Assembly: GCF_000158035.1 (NCBI RefSeq)
Contig: NZ_EQ973490.1
Location: 461,653-525,652 of the forward strand
Length of the DNA: 64,000 nucleotides
Source of the DNA: Bacteroides cellulosilyticus DSM 14838
Lineage (GTDB): Bacteria; Bacteroidota; Bacteroidia; Bacteroidales; Bacteroidaceae
Direction of reading: 5' to 3'
Part shown: positions 27,634-37,670 of the stretch, in pieces
Layout of the letters: the number at the start of each line of letters is the position of its first letter
Position numbering within the stretch: the first letter of the stretch is position 1
The notes under the pieces: generated by a model
Databases searched by the model: none
Told to the model about the DNA's origin: nothing
The model's input: only the letters and a program-made list of their open reading frames with translations
Translations under genes and position numbers: made by a program

Positions 27634-28953
27634 ATGGACGATATAGTACAATTCGATTTCCCGACAGATTCACCGAAGATCATTAAAGTGATTGGTGTAG
27701 GTGGTGGTGGTGGTAATGCCGTGAACCACATGTACCGGGAAGGCATACACGACGTAACGTTCGTTCTGTGTAACACGGACAACCAAGCGTTGAAAGAGTC
27801 TCCCGTCCCCGTAAAACTGCAACTGGGGCGTTCTATTACCGAGGGACTGGGTGCCGGAAACCGTCCCGAACGTGCCCGAGAAGCCGCCGAAGAGAGTAGC
27901 GAAGAAATCAAATCGCTGCTGAACGACGGTACCAAAATGGTATTTATCACCGCCGGAATGGGTGGCGGAACAGGTACGGGAGCTGCTCCCGTCATTGCCC
28001 GCATAGCCAAGGAGATGGACATCCTCACCGTCGGTATCGTCACCATACCTTTTATCTTCGAAGGTGAAAAGAAAATTATCCAGGCGCTGGATGGCGTGGA
28101 ACGTATCGCCCAGCATGTAGATGCCCTACTGGTTATCAACAATGAGCGTCTGCGCGAAATATATTCCGACCTTACGTTTATGAATGCTTTCGGCAAGGCA
28201 GATGATACGTTGTCCATCGCCGCCAAGAGTATTGCAGAAATCATCACCATGCGTGGAACGGTGAACCTGGACTTTGCAGATGTAAAGACCATCCTCAAAG
28301 ACGGTGGCGTTGCCATCATGAGTACCGGCTTCGGCGAAGGTGAAAGCCGTGTGACGAAAGCCATCGACGATGCCCTGCACTCTCCGTTGCTGAACAATAA
28401 CGATATCTTCAATGCCAAGAAGGTGATGCTGAACGTATCCTTCTGCGAAAGTTCGGAACTGATGATGGAGGAAATGAACGAGATCCACGAATTCATGAGC
28501 AAGTTCCGCGAAGGCGTAGAGGTAATCTGGGGTGTGGCTATGGACAACACACTGGAAGGTAAAGTAAAGATTACCGTACTCGCCACCGGTTTCGGCATGG
28601 AAGATGTCCCCGGTATGGACAGTGTGCTCGAAAAGCGCAGCCAGGAAGAGGAAGAACGCCAGCTTCAGCTCGAAGAAGAAAAAGAAAAGAACAAAGAGCG
28701 TATCCGCAAGGCTTATGGCGAAAGTGCCAGCGGCATCGGCAGCAAGAACATTCGTAAACGCCGACATATCTATATCTTCAACCCCGAGGATCTGGATAAT
28801 GCCGATATTATCAGCATGGTAGAAAGTTCACCGACATACCTGCGCGATAAGAGCACCCTGAGCACCATTAAAACCAAAGCGGCTACCGAAGGGCAGCTTG
28901 CTACGGAAGAGGCACAGGGCGGCGAAGATATGGGAGGAGTGATTACCTTCTAA
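27634..28953 (+). CDS. ftsZ: Cell-division GTPase FtsZ
   Basis: A 439-residue tubulin-like GTPase that forms the Z ring. It has the loop GVGGGGGNAVNHM, the tubulin signature AGMGGGTGTGAAPVIAR, and the catalytic T7-loop region NLDFADVKTIL. A Glu/Lys-rich linker (about 325-365) leads to a C-terminal peptide that reads ESSPTYLRDK, the counterpart of the FtsA-binding IPxYLR motif. Some 40 residues follow this motif, an extension seen in Bacteroidota FtsZ. Confidence 0.98.
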   Translation: MDDIVQFDFPTDSPKIIKVIGVGGGGGNAVNHMYREGIHDVTFVLCNTDNQALKESPVPVKLQLGRSITEGLGAGNRPERAREAAEESSEEIKSLLNDGTKMVFITAGMGGGTGTGAAPVIARIAKEMDILTVGIVTIPFIFEGEKKIIQALDGVERIAQHVDALLVINNERLREIYSDLTFMNAFGKADDTLSIAAKSIAEIITMRGTVNLDFADVKTILKDGGVAIMSTGFGEGESRVTKAIDDALHSPLLNNNDIFNAKKVMLNVSFCESSELMMEEMNEIHEFMSKFREGVEVIWGVAMDNTLEGKVKITVLATGFGMEDVPGMDSVLEKRSQEEEERQLQLEEEKEKNKERIRKAYGESASGIGSKNIRKRRHIYIFNPEDLDNADIISMVESSPTYLRDKSTLSTIKTKAATEGQLATEEAQGGEDMGGVITF

Positions 28954-28967
28954 ATCTGCCTTAAGAC

Positions 28968-29000
28968 ATCTTTCATCCGCGTAATCTGCAGATGAAAGAT
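28968..29000 (+). repeat. Hairpin between ftsZ and yqeY
   Basis: ATCTTTCATC (28968-28977) and GATGAAAGAT (28991-29000) form a perfect 10-bp stem with a 13-base loop. No T tract follows, so it is at best a weak or partial terminator after ftsZ. Confidence 0.6.
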
Positions 29001-29042
29001 TAGTACACACTATAGCGTAATAAACAAAAATAGAGTAAACTT

Positions 29043-29492
29043 ATGGATTTATTTGAAAGAGTCAGCGAAGACATTAAAACCGCAATGAAGGCCAAAGACA
29101 AAGTGGCACTCGAAACATTAAGAAACATCAAGAAAGTATTCCTGGAAGCAAAGACAGCTCCGGGTGCCAACGATACTCTGACCGACGACGCTGCATTAAA
29201 GATCATGCAGAAGTTGATGAAACAAGGCAAAGATGCCGCTGAAATATACATCCAGCAAGGTCGTCAGGACCTGGCAGATGCTGAACTGGCACAAGTGAAG
29301 GTGATTGAAGTTTACTTGCCGAAGCAGATGTCCGCCGAAGAACTGGAAGCTGCCCTGAAGGAAATCATTGCCGAAACAGGTGCTACCAGTGGTAAAGATA
29401 TGGGGAAAGTAATGGGTGTTGCTTCCAAGAAGCTTGCCGGACTTGCCGAAGGTCGTGCCATCTCCGCCAAAGTGAAAGAATTGCTGGGATAA
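29043..29492 (+). CDS. yqeY: GatB/YqeY domain protein
   Basis: A 149-residue protein of the YqeY family, which shares its helical domain with the C-terminus of GatB of the tRNA amidotransferase. The family start MDLFERVSEDIKTAMKAKDK and the ending ASKKLAGLAEGRAISAKVKELLG are clear. It lacks the GatB catalytic part; its exact role is unclear, possibly tRNA-related. It follows ftsZ on the same strand and is closed by a strong terminator. Confidence 0.93.
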   Translation: MDLFERVSEDIKTAMKAKDKVALETLRNIKKVFLEAKTAPGANDTLTDDAALKIMQKLMKQGKDAAEIYIQQGRQDLADAELAQVKVIEVYLPKQMSAEELEAALKEIIAETGATSGKDMGKVMGVASKKLAGLAEGRAISAKVKELLG

Positions 29493-29514
29493 ACTCCCGC
29501 CTCATTTCTGTTAT

Positions 29515-29581
29515 AAGCCGTGTTTCCGGAAGATAGAAGAAAGTAATTTAACTTCTATCGCCCGAAAACACGGCTTCTTTT
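29515..29581 (+). terminator. Intrinsic terminator after yqeY
   Basis: A long imperfect stem pairs 29515-29539 (starting AAGCCGTGTTT) with 29552-29576 (ending AAACACGGCTT), about 25 bp with few mismatches, and is followed by CTTTT. It marks the end of the dcw transcription unit. Confidence 0.85.
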
Positions 29582-29625
29582 CGCATTTTATTGAGTATCA
29601 TAATTTTTATTTCAAATACTATCAT

Positions 29626-29633
29626 TATATTTG
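29626..29633 (+). promoter_or_regulatory. -7 promoter box of the PagL-like gene
   Basis: TATATTTG fits the Bacteroides sigma-70-type -7 consensus TAnnTTTG and lies 61 bp before the ATG at 29694. It comes just after the yqeY terminator. No clear -33 TTTG at the right spacing. Confidence 0.6.
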
Positions 29634-29693
29634 CCACGCATTTTCAAGGGAATATCCCCGCATAATAATAAAACTAGAATTCTGGCACAGCAT

Positions 29694-30941
29694 ATGAAAA
29701 GCAATATAAAGATGTGGAAATTAATGGTCCTTGCGGGGACAATGCTTTTCTTGTCTGACATAGCTTACGCCAAAAGCCGGACACAAGACAGCGTACCGGG
29801 ATATAAACCGGATACGGGATACTTCGCCAAACGTTTTATTCACAGACTGGGCGTAGAATACCGCCCGGGGTATATATTCCCTACCAGCTCATTCCTGGCG
29901 GGGGACAATTCTCAATGGAAACCTTTCGAATGGGGCTATTCCGCCCACCTGAAATATTCATTCCAGTTCAAGCCCAATACATGTGCCGACCGGATTTACG
30001 GCAGCGCCTACCAAGGTATAGGCGTAGGCTACTACGACCTCGGAAGCAAAGAAGAACTGGGAAACCCGATTGCCGTTTACGTCTATCAAGGCGCACGCAT
30101 TGCGCATATCACCCAACGGTTGTCACTCAATTACGAATGGAACTTCGGTGTGTCCTTCGGTTGGAAACCTTATGACGAACGCTACAACCCGCACAACAGT
30201 GTAATCGGTTCGAAAGCCAATGCCTATATCAATGCCGGCGTGCAACTGAACTGGATGGTTTCACGGCAGATCGACCTGATTGCCGGAGTAACCGGTACCC
30301 ACTTCTCTAATGGTAATACCAAATTTCCCAATGCGGGTCTGAACACCATGGGATTGAAAGTAGGCGTTGTCTATAACTTCAACAGGCCGGAAGATGCGCT
30401 TACCAAACCTACGTACTATGCACCTGTACCGAAATTTCCGCGCCACGTCAGTTATGACCTAACCCTGTTCGGCTCATGGAGACGGAAAGGCGTGTGGGTA
30501 GGTAGCGGACAGATCGCTTCACCGGATGCTTATACGGTGCTTGGTTTCAACTTCGCCCCCATGTACAACATCGGATATAAATTCCGTACCGGTGTTTCGC
30601 TGGACGGTGTATACGATGCCAGTTCCAATGTTTATACAATCCCCGGAAATGGAAACGAGTGCTACAAGCCGTCTCTTCACAAGCAGTTAGCCCTGGGTAT
30701 TTCAGGACGTGCGGAGTACGTGATGCCCTACTTCACAGTCGGTGTCGGTATCGGTGCCAACGTTCTGCATGGTGGCGGCGACCACAAAGGTATCTACCAA
30801 GTGTTGACGCTGAAAGCGGAACTTACCCGCAGCTCCTACCTGCATGTAGGCTACAATCTGAAGAATTTCAGTGATCCGAACTATCTGATGCTGGGTATCG
30901 GCTTCCGTTTCAATAACAAGTATCCGACTTTCCACCGCTGA
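29694..30941 (+). CDS. PagL-like outer-membrane acyloxyacyl hydrolase
   Basis: A 415-residue beta-barrel protein related to lipid A 3-O-deacylases. A signal peptide (about 1-27, ending AYA) is followed by amphipathic strands with the aromatic ending GIGFRFNN. The PagL active-site pattern, His and Ser close together, is seen as GTHFSNGNTKFPNAGLN near residues 203-205, with a following strand like that of PagL. It is about twice the length of PagL, as in other Bacteroidota members. ATG 29694 (MKSNIKMWKLM) is chosen because the longer TTG frame starts inside the promoter box. It may remodel lipid A or another envelope lipid; activity is inferred from family only. Confidence 0.75.
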   Translation: MKSNIKMWKLMVLAGTMLFLSDIAYAKSRTQDSVPGYKPDTGYFAKRFIHRLGVEYRPGYIFPTSSFLAGDNSQWKPFEWGYSAHLKYSFQFKPNTCADRIYGSAYQGIGVGYYDLGSKEELGNPIAVYVYQGARIAHITQRLSLNYEWNFGVSFGWKPYDERYNPHNSVIGSKANAYINAGVQLNWMVSRQIDLIAGVTGTHFSNGNTKFPNAGLNTMGLKVGVVYNFNRPEDALTKPTYYAPVPKFPRHVSYDLTLFGSWRRKGVWVGSGQIASPDAYTVLGFNFAPMYNIGYKFRTGVSLDGVYDASSNVYTIPGNGNECYKPSLHKQLALGISGRAEYVMPYFTVGVGIGANVLHGGGDHKGIYQVLTLKAELTRSSYLHVGYNLKNFSDPNYLMLGIGFRFNNKYPTFHR

Positions 30942-31016
30942 TGCAACGCATCCGGTCCGGGAGTTCTTCCTCATATCCCTCATACATCTCTATCACATCC
31001 CTATTTAATCTCATGC

Positions 31017-31104
31017 AAAAGATGGCATCTTTTACATCAAAAGGTGGCATGTTATGCTACAAAAGATGGCATCTTTTACAGCGAAAGATGGCATCTTTTG
31101 CACC
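31017..31104. repeat. Four tandem 22-bp repeats, each an inner palindrome
   Basis: Four units follow without gaps at 31017, 31039, 31061 and 31083. Units 1, 3 and 4 share AAAGATGGCATCTTTT, a near-palindrome; unit 2 is degraded (AAAAGGTGGCATGTTATG). A fifth, weaker unit may start at 31105. The array lies between the converging PagL-like gene and recO. It may bind a protein on every second helical turn or end transcription from both sides. Confidence 0.8.
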
Positions 31105-31158
31105 AAAGGTCAGTGAGATATACAGGAAAGAGTTTATTGTTCTACGTCAAAGGACTTA

Positions 31159-31893
31159 TTAATCCATATCAAAGAGCTCCTTCAGCACCTCAAGAGACTT
31201 TAATACGGGAAAGTCAGGCAAGTGAAGGCGATAATATTCATTCATTATTGTAAGGCAGCGGGTACGTTCAGCACGGTTCATGGCAAAGAGGTGCATTGTT
31301 TCATAATTCATGCGCATCAGCATCGTCAGCCGTGAAGCCTCCGCAGGAAGTATATAAAATGAATGAAGCTGCGGGCGCAAAGGAGTGAAACAGGCATTCA
31401 GCAGATCAAAGTAATCACCATTCTCATAATCCTCCAGATTAGGGTACAATCCCAGGAAGCGGGATAAGCGCATCAGGAACACCAGATGGAAATTGGCAAA
31501 ACTATCGCGACACTCGTCCAGCCAGATAATAGAATGTTGCAGATAAGCAAACAACGGACGGTTCTCAGCCTCTTCGCGCACCGCACGATACAGAAACTCC
31601 GCCAGGAAAAGCGCTATGGAAGATTTGTACGGATCGTAGGGAATGGAAGAAAACGGATAGTAAGACTTCGCCTCCGTTATCTTATACATACTGGCGTTCG
31701 AACGGAAATCCGCCTCCAGCTCCACCAAGGCGAGTGGCTGAAACAGCACCGATTTCACCGCAGCCTTCCGCGAACGGGGTATCTTTACAATGAACGAAGC
31801 ACGTCCGGCCGTCTCCGTATAGATGTCCGCAATAAGAGAGGTATCGTTATATTTCAGGGTATGCAGCACAATCCCCAGCGTTTTCTGTAACAT
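31159..31893 (-). CDS. recO: DNA repair protein RecO
   Basis: A 244-residue recombination mediator of the RecFOR pathway, which loads RecA on SSB-coated DNA. The N-terminal OB fold begins [20 protein letters not shown], and the typical segment [24 protein letters not shown] by type follows. The C-terminal helical domain ends in [14 protein letters not shown] 31893 is preferred to a TTG 8 codons upstream, as it fits the family start and leaves room after a TAGTTTTG box at 31926-31933. The zinc-ribbon cysteines found in some RecO proteins are not evident. Confidence 0.93.
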   Translation of the reverse strand: MLQKTLGIVLHTLKYNDTSLIADIYTETAGRASFIVKIPRSRKAAVKSVLFQPLALVELEADFRSNASMYKITEAKSYYPFSSIPYDPYKSSIALFLAEFLYRAVREEAENRPLFAYLQHSIIWLDECRDSFANFHLVFLMRLSRFLGLYPNLEDYENGDYFDLLNACFTPLRPQLHSFYILPAEASRLTMLMRMNYETMHLFAMNRAERTRCLTIMNEYYRLHLPDFPVLKSLEVLKELFDMD

Positions 31894-31925
31894 CCGCGCT
31901 TCAAGTTTTGGTTTCAATCCGGTAA

Positions 31926-31933
31926 CAAAACTA
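31926..31933 (-). promoter_or_regulatory. -7 promoter box of recO
   Basis: The minus strand reads TAGTTTTG, a full TAnnTTTG match, 33 bp before the recO ATG. No clear -33 element. Confidence 0.5.
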
Positions 31934-32093
31934 CGAAAAAAGCCGGAAATAACGGGAATAAAACAAGGATAAATAAAAAAATGCAGGTAGGAAAGTAAAA
32001 AAATGAAAGATATTACTATCCTGATATTCAGACTATAAGCACAGAATCAGAGAATAAACGCTACAAATCCCTTTATTTTTTTCTTGAGATTAT

Positions 32094-32124
32094 TTTGCCA
32101 ATTCAAAAATAGTCCCTACATTTG
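32094..32124 (+). promoter_or_regulatory. Consensus promoter of tRNA-Glu and rpsT
   Basis: TTTG at 32094-32097 and TACATTTG at 32117-32124 are separated by exactly 19 bases. This is a perfect match to the Bacteroides TTTG-N19-21-TAnnTTTG consensus. It lies 56 bp before the tRNA. Confidence 0.85.
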
Positions 32125-32179
32125 CAACCGCAAACGAGAGATAATCTCTCTGCAAGAGCAGAAATGCTCACTAAAGGAT

Positions 32180-32251
32180 GGCCCGTTCGTCTATCGGTTA
32201 GGACGCAAGATTTTCATTCTTGAAAGGGGGGTTCGATTCCCCCACGGGCTA
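32180..32251 (+). tRNA. tRNA-Glu (anticodon TTC)
   Basis: The cloverleaf folds fully over 72 bases: acceptor stem GGCCCGT with ACGGGCT, anticodon stem CAAGA/TCTTG with loop TTTTCAT (anticodon TTC), and a T arm with GGTTCGATTCC in GGGGG/CCCCC. The first pair is G-U. CCA is not encoded. It lies directly before rpsT and shares its promoter. Confidence 0.96.
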
Positions 32252-32291
32252 CAATTAAAAAAAATAAACGAATTAAAAAAGATTAGTCGAG

Positions 32292-32546
32292 ATGGCAAAT
32301 CACAAATCATCACTGAAAAGAATCAGACAAGAAGAGACTAGAAGACTTCACAACAGATATTATGGCAAAACCATGAGAAACGCTGTTAGAAAGCTTCGTT
32401 CTACAACCGACAAAGCAGAAGCTGCTGCAATGTACCCGGGCGTAACTAAGATATTGGACAAATTGGCTAAGACCAATGTAATCCATAAGAACAAAGCTAA
32501 CAACTTGAAGTCAAAGTTGGCTCTCTACATTAATAAGCTAGGATAA
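32292..32546 (+). CDS. rpsT: 30S ribosomal protein S20
   Basis: An 84-residue, strongly basic helical protein that binds 16S rRNA early in 30S assembly. It starts [20 protein letters not shown], the family's usual start, and has [11 protein letters not shown] and [13 protein letters not shown]. Length is normal for S20. It is probably cotranscribed with the tRNA-Glu 40 bp upstream and is closed by a strong terminator. Confidence 0.98.
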   Translation: MANHKSSLKRIRQEETRRLHNRYYGKTMRNAVRKLRSTTDKAEAAAMYPGVTKILDKLAKTNVIHKNKANNLKSKLALYINKLG

Positions 32547-32578
32547 GCTAATTAATATTACACAAAAGATATACAAGG

Positions 32579-32606
32579 AAAGTCGGACTTTTTAGTCCGA
32601 CTTTTT
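32579..32606 (+). terminator. Intrinsic terminator after rpsT
   Basis: AAAGTCGGACT (32579-32589) pairs with AGTCCGACTTT (32594-32604) around a TTTT loop and is followed by further T. Perfect 11-bp stem. Confidence 0.93.
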
Positions 32607-32721
32607 CTGCATCTGCACCTATCGCCCTACCCCGTTCCAGACACCTTCCGCAAGAAGCTAAAAAGCTGTAAACGAATGAAATTTATCACTCAGTTTAGTT
32701 TCGTATCTCACGAATTTTCAC

Positions 32722-32729
32722 TATATTTG
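32722..32729 (+). promoter_or_regulatory. -7 promoter box of gyrB
   Basis: TATATTTG matches the TAnnTTTG consensus 29 bp before the gyrB ATG. A weak -33 (TTTCG) lies near 32699-32703 at the right distance. Confidence 0.65.
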
Positions 32730-32755
32730 CTCTGTTATTTGAATAAGGAAATTAG

Positions 32756-34720
<1,965 letters not shown>

Positions 34721-34807
34721 GAAAAACAGTGATTAATGATTTACGATTAGTGATTAGTCACTGAATAACACGTTTTTATTAACCAACCTCACATCTTACA
34801 ACGAAGA

Positions 34808-34850
34808 AACGCCGGATGGACAGGAAAATCCTGTTATCCGGCGTTTTTCT
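34808..34850 (+). terminator. Intrinsic terminator after gyrB
   Basis: AACGCCGGAT (34808-34817) pairs with ATCCGGCGTT (34836-34845), with an inner CAGGA/TCCTG stem (34821-34825, 34829-34833), followed by TTTTTC. The gap before it (34731-34760) contains GATTAGTGATTAG words like those in the dcw gaps. Confidence 0.92.
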
Positions 34851-34903
34851 TTTCAGCTCACGAAATAGAAAAAGACACTCCGTGAGATGGTTCCGTACTA
34901 TCT

Positions 34904-35485
34904 TTACAACAGATTCTGTTTCTTCATCTCTTCTGCCACCAATTCCAGCTCAGCATACCAATCCTCACCGAACTTACGTATCAACGGTTCTTTCAGAAAC
35001 CTGTATACCGGCAGATTCTCTTTCCGCCCCAGCAATACGGCGGCTTTACACACATCCCAACGGTTATAATTCACTGCCTTATAAACTCCGTAATTTCCTA
35101 CCCTGATCGGATACAAATGACAGGAAACAGGTTTGTAGAAATCTGTCTTTCCGTCCCGATATGCCTTTTCAATAGCGCAATAACAACAACCTTTCTCATC
35201 ATAACAAGTGAAAACACAATCCTTGTTGTTGACAATGGAGGTCACCAGATCACCCTCACAATCAGTATACACTACACCTTGTTTCTCTATAACGGCACGT
35301 GCCTCAGGAGCAAGTTCTTCCCAAATCACAGGCAGTACTTCTTCCAGCTTTTCTATTTCATCCAGTTCCACCGGAGCTCCGGCATCTCCCTCAACACAAC
35401 AAGCACCCTTGCAGGCATCCAGATTGCATATAAACTTTTCACGCAGCACATCAAAACTGACCACTACGTCACCTATTTGTATCAT
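34904..35485 (-). CDS. DUF3109 family cysteine-cluster protein
   Basis: A 193-residue cytoplasmic protein of the DUF3109 family, related to YkgJ-type Zn/Fe-binding proteins. The cysteines are arranged as CNLDACKGACC near the start, then DCEGD, DCVFTCYDEKGCCYCAIEKAY and SCHLYPIRV. Such clusters probably bind a metal or an Fe-S centre. Function is unknown. It converges with gyrB, and the gyrB terminator lies between them. A TATCTTTG box at 35512-35519 fits as its promoter. Confidence 0.88.
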   Translation of the reverse strand: MIQIGDVVVSFDVLREKFICNLDACKGACCVEGDAGAPVELDEIEKLEEVLPVIWEELAPEARAVIEKQGVVYTDCEGDLVTSIVNNKDCVFTCYDEKGCCYCAIEKAYRDGKTDFYKPVSCHLYPIRVGNYGVYKAVNYNRWDVCKAAVLLGRKENLPVYRFLKEPLIRKFGEDWYAELELVAEEMKKQNLL

Positions 35486-35511
35486 TTCCTATAAAAAATT
35501 AATTGCGGATG

Positions 35512-35519
35512 CAAAGATA
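35512..35519 (-). promoter_or_regulatory. -7 promoter box of the DUF3109 gene
   Basis: Minus-strand TATCTTTG, a TAnnTTTG match, 27 bp before the ATG at 35485. No convincing -33. Confidence 0.55.
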
Positions 35520-35553
35520 ACACTTTGTTCCGCAATTAATAAGCACAGATTAC

Positions 35554-35679
35554 CTATTTATCAAATGTCAGGATATAAGCTCCGCTCTTATCCACGAAAC
35601 CGCTCACATAAGAACCGTCATTTCCTACGCGAGCATAGCAATATGCCAGCCCATTAAAAGAGAAGAAGCATACCGTCAA
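35554..35679 (-). CDS. Possible small secreted peptide gene (or remnant)
   Basis: A 41-codon frame from TTG 35679 to a stop at 35554, open upstream for over 15 more codons. It encodes a hydrophobic run (ILLLLTVCFFSFNGLA, the first part before the TTG) and then YCYARVGNDGSYVSGFVDKS and GAYILTFDK. This looks like a signal peptide followed by a short, Gly/Tyr-rich mature part, more like real coding than noise. There is no ATG, so it may be a decayed gene or use TTG or ATA-proximal initiation. It sits in a 232-bp gap between two minus-strand genes. Confidence 0.3.
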   Translation of the reverse strand: MTVCFFSFNGLAYCYARVGNDGSYVSGFVDKSGAYILTFDK

Positions 35680-35717
35680 AAGAAGAAGTATTTCAACAAA
35701 AGTAGGAAAAACTACAT

Positions 35718-37670
35718 TTACGAAAAGGACTTTATGGGATATGTTATTATAATCAACCGTTTACCATCTTCCTCACACAACTGATAGCTGCCTTGGAAGG
35801 CTTCCAGATACAGACGGTTTATGGCATGCTGAATTTCACGTTCTCTTTCGTTTTCTGCATCCATAAGTAGCGGACTGTTTGTAACCACTATCCTCAATTC
35901 ATCTATACTTTTATAATCCAACATATACTGCACCGCATACGGCTCACGCCTCCCTTTTGGTGACATCAGAACGGAAGAAAGCAGCTTCATGAAGCGGACG
36001 GTATCCACCTGAACAAGCTGCGTATGCAAATCAGTAAGGAAATCAACCTGAACAGAAATTCCTTCCTGCAACTCTGCCTGCATTCTGGCATCTGTGCACA
36101 ACTGTACCATGTCATACTCCTGCACATTAAATTTCATCATGCTCGACTCCAGGCGCGAAAGATCGAGAATGTTAAATATCAAATCGATCAGCTTCTCAGC
36201 ATTTCGCCGGATAACCGCCGAATATTCCTGCTGCTCCTCCATGGTCAGATCATTTCTTTGGCAAAGAGAATCAGAAAGAGTCACAACAGAATGAAGAGGA
36301 ACACTAATTTCATTCGTGATGTTGTGAAGAAAGACTTCTTTCATCTTATCAGCCGCCTGAACCACAGCATACGATTCACGCATTTCACGCTCCGACTTCG
36401 CCAGTTCCCGATAAATCCGGGACACTCGTAACACTCCCCCTACAAGCAAAATGACAAACAGAGATGCACCACCTACTGCTATCTGCCAGAAACGCTTTGC
36501 ACCAATTTCCTTTTCAAGCAGGGCTTTCTGTATCCTATAATTGGCCTGAACGGTCTCCTCATTCATACGCAACGTAGCCTTATTGATAGAATCGCATTTC
36601 AGCACAGCGACTCTATATGTTTCAGCAGCTTCTTTATACCGTCCCGCATCAGCATAAGCATCTCCCATAATTCTGCGTATATCCATCTCATACATCGGCT
36701 GAGTGCCTTTAAAGGCAGACAATGTTAATTCAAATTGCGGAAAACATTTATCCCAATCCTTCGTTATATAATAATAGCCCGCCCACGAAAAATTATAAGC
36801 AATTACAGTAGAGGAAAAAGAATCATCAGTGTAGAACTTTGCAGCTTCGTCCAGATGCTTCTTCAGATTAGGAGCATCCTCAACAGCCAGATAGATTTTA
36901 CAATACATTAATTCTATTTCCAGGATTTTACTCCTATAAGAATCAAGCATCGCAGGCTGCTCCTTTATGATACCATCAATGATTCTCCGTTGAGCCTCCA
37001 ATTCCGCTATCATTTCAGGATGTTTATTAAACAAATAATAAGCACTTGTCAAATATTGGTGAACCATTAGCCCATCCTCCGTGGAAAGTGAAGTTAACTC
37101 CGCTGCTTTTTTATAACATTCAATCGCTTTTTCGTAGTTCCGGGCAAAAACATACGCTTTACCCTCTGTCACATAAGACAGAAATATGCCCCGACTGTCT
37201 TTCAGACGAATAGCTTCTTCACACATCTTTTGTGATTCCAAAATCGCTGATTCCGTATCACCTCTGCTCCCCTTAAGTTGAAGCATGTAATGTAATGCGG
37301 AAAAGTAATTGTCATAGATCTTAGAGCGATAACAGACTTCCTTCAGCAAGGCTAATGCTTTATCCATATTCTCACCATCCAGCCTGAAAGTGTAATAGCG
37401 GAAATATTCGTAACGAAGCGCCAATTCACTTTCCACATCTTTCATGCTTATTGCAGAGGCTAATGCCGAATCAAGCAATTCAGCCGACCAGTCTTTATCA
37501 ATATTACGTACAAAGAGATCCTTCAGAAACTGAGTCCGGGCAGTATCAGCAGGCATCGACCGATAAATCCGGAAGATACTGTCACGCAAATTACTGCCAT
37601 CCGAGGCCTGGGTAGTAGCAAGCGAAAACGAGCTGACTGCACAAAGCAACAAAAGAATCAGCTTTTTCAT
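35718..37670 (-). CDS. TPR-containing histidine-kinase-like protein, probably inactive
   Basis: A 650-residue membrane protein. Signal peptide (about 1-22), a series of TPR-like helices in the periplasm (about 45-390), one transmembrane segment (QIAVGGASLFVILLVGGVL, about 402-420), a coiled coil and a kinase-type helical domain (about 440-520). The H box reads FLHNITNEISVPL, so Asn453 stands where the phosphorylated His of FxxNMSHEIRTPL should be. The ATPase part is short (about 540-650) and has no N box, DxGxG or GxGLG motif. It is therefore probably a pseudokinase. Its ATG overlaps the stop of the intact kinase gene by 4 bp (ATGA), so the two are likely cotranslated and may act as a sensor pair. 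Confidence 0.82.
   Translation of the reverse strand: MKKLILLLLCAVSSFSLATTQASDGSNLRDSIFRIYRSMPADTARTQFLKDLFVRNIDKDWSAELLDSALASAISMKDVESELALRYEYFRYYTFRLDGENMDKALALLKEVCYRSKIYDNYFSALHYMLQLKGSRGDTESAILESQKMCEEAIRLKDSRGIFLSYVTEGKAYVFARNYEKAIECYKKAAELTSLSTEDGLMVHQYLTSAYYLFNKHPEMIAELEAQRRIIDGIIKEQPAMLDSYRSKILEIELMYCKIYLAVEDAPNLKKHLDEAAKFYTDDSFSSTVIAYNFSWAGYYYITKDWDKCFPQFELTLSAFKGTQPMYEMDIRRIMGDAYADAGRYKEAAETYRVAVLKCDSINKATLRMNEETVQANYRIQKALLEKEIGAKRFWQIAVGGASLFVILLVGGVLRVSRIYRELAKSEREMRESYAVVQAADKMKEVFLHNITNEISVPLHSVVTLSDSLCQRNDLTMEEQQEYSAVIRRNAEKLIDLIFNILDLSRLESSMMKFNVQEYDMVQLCTDARMQAELQEGISVQVDFLTDLHTQLVQVDTVRFMKLLSSVLMSPKGRREPYAVQYMLDYKSIDELRIVVTNSPLLMDAENEREREIQHAINRLYLEAFQGSYQLCEEDGKRLIIITYPIKSFS

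Noticed and set aside
29631..29693. TTG-started extension of the PagL-like protein
   Set aside because: The TTG is inside the TATATTTG promoter box, and the ATG at 29694 begins a good signal peptide.
31017..31104. CRISPR array
   Set aside because: The units are contiguous with no spacers and no cas genes are present.
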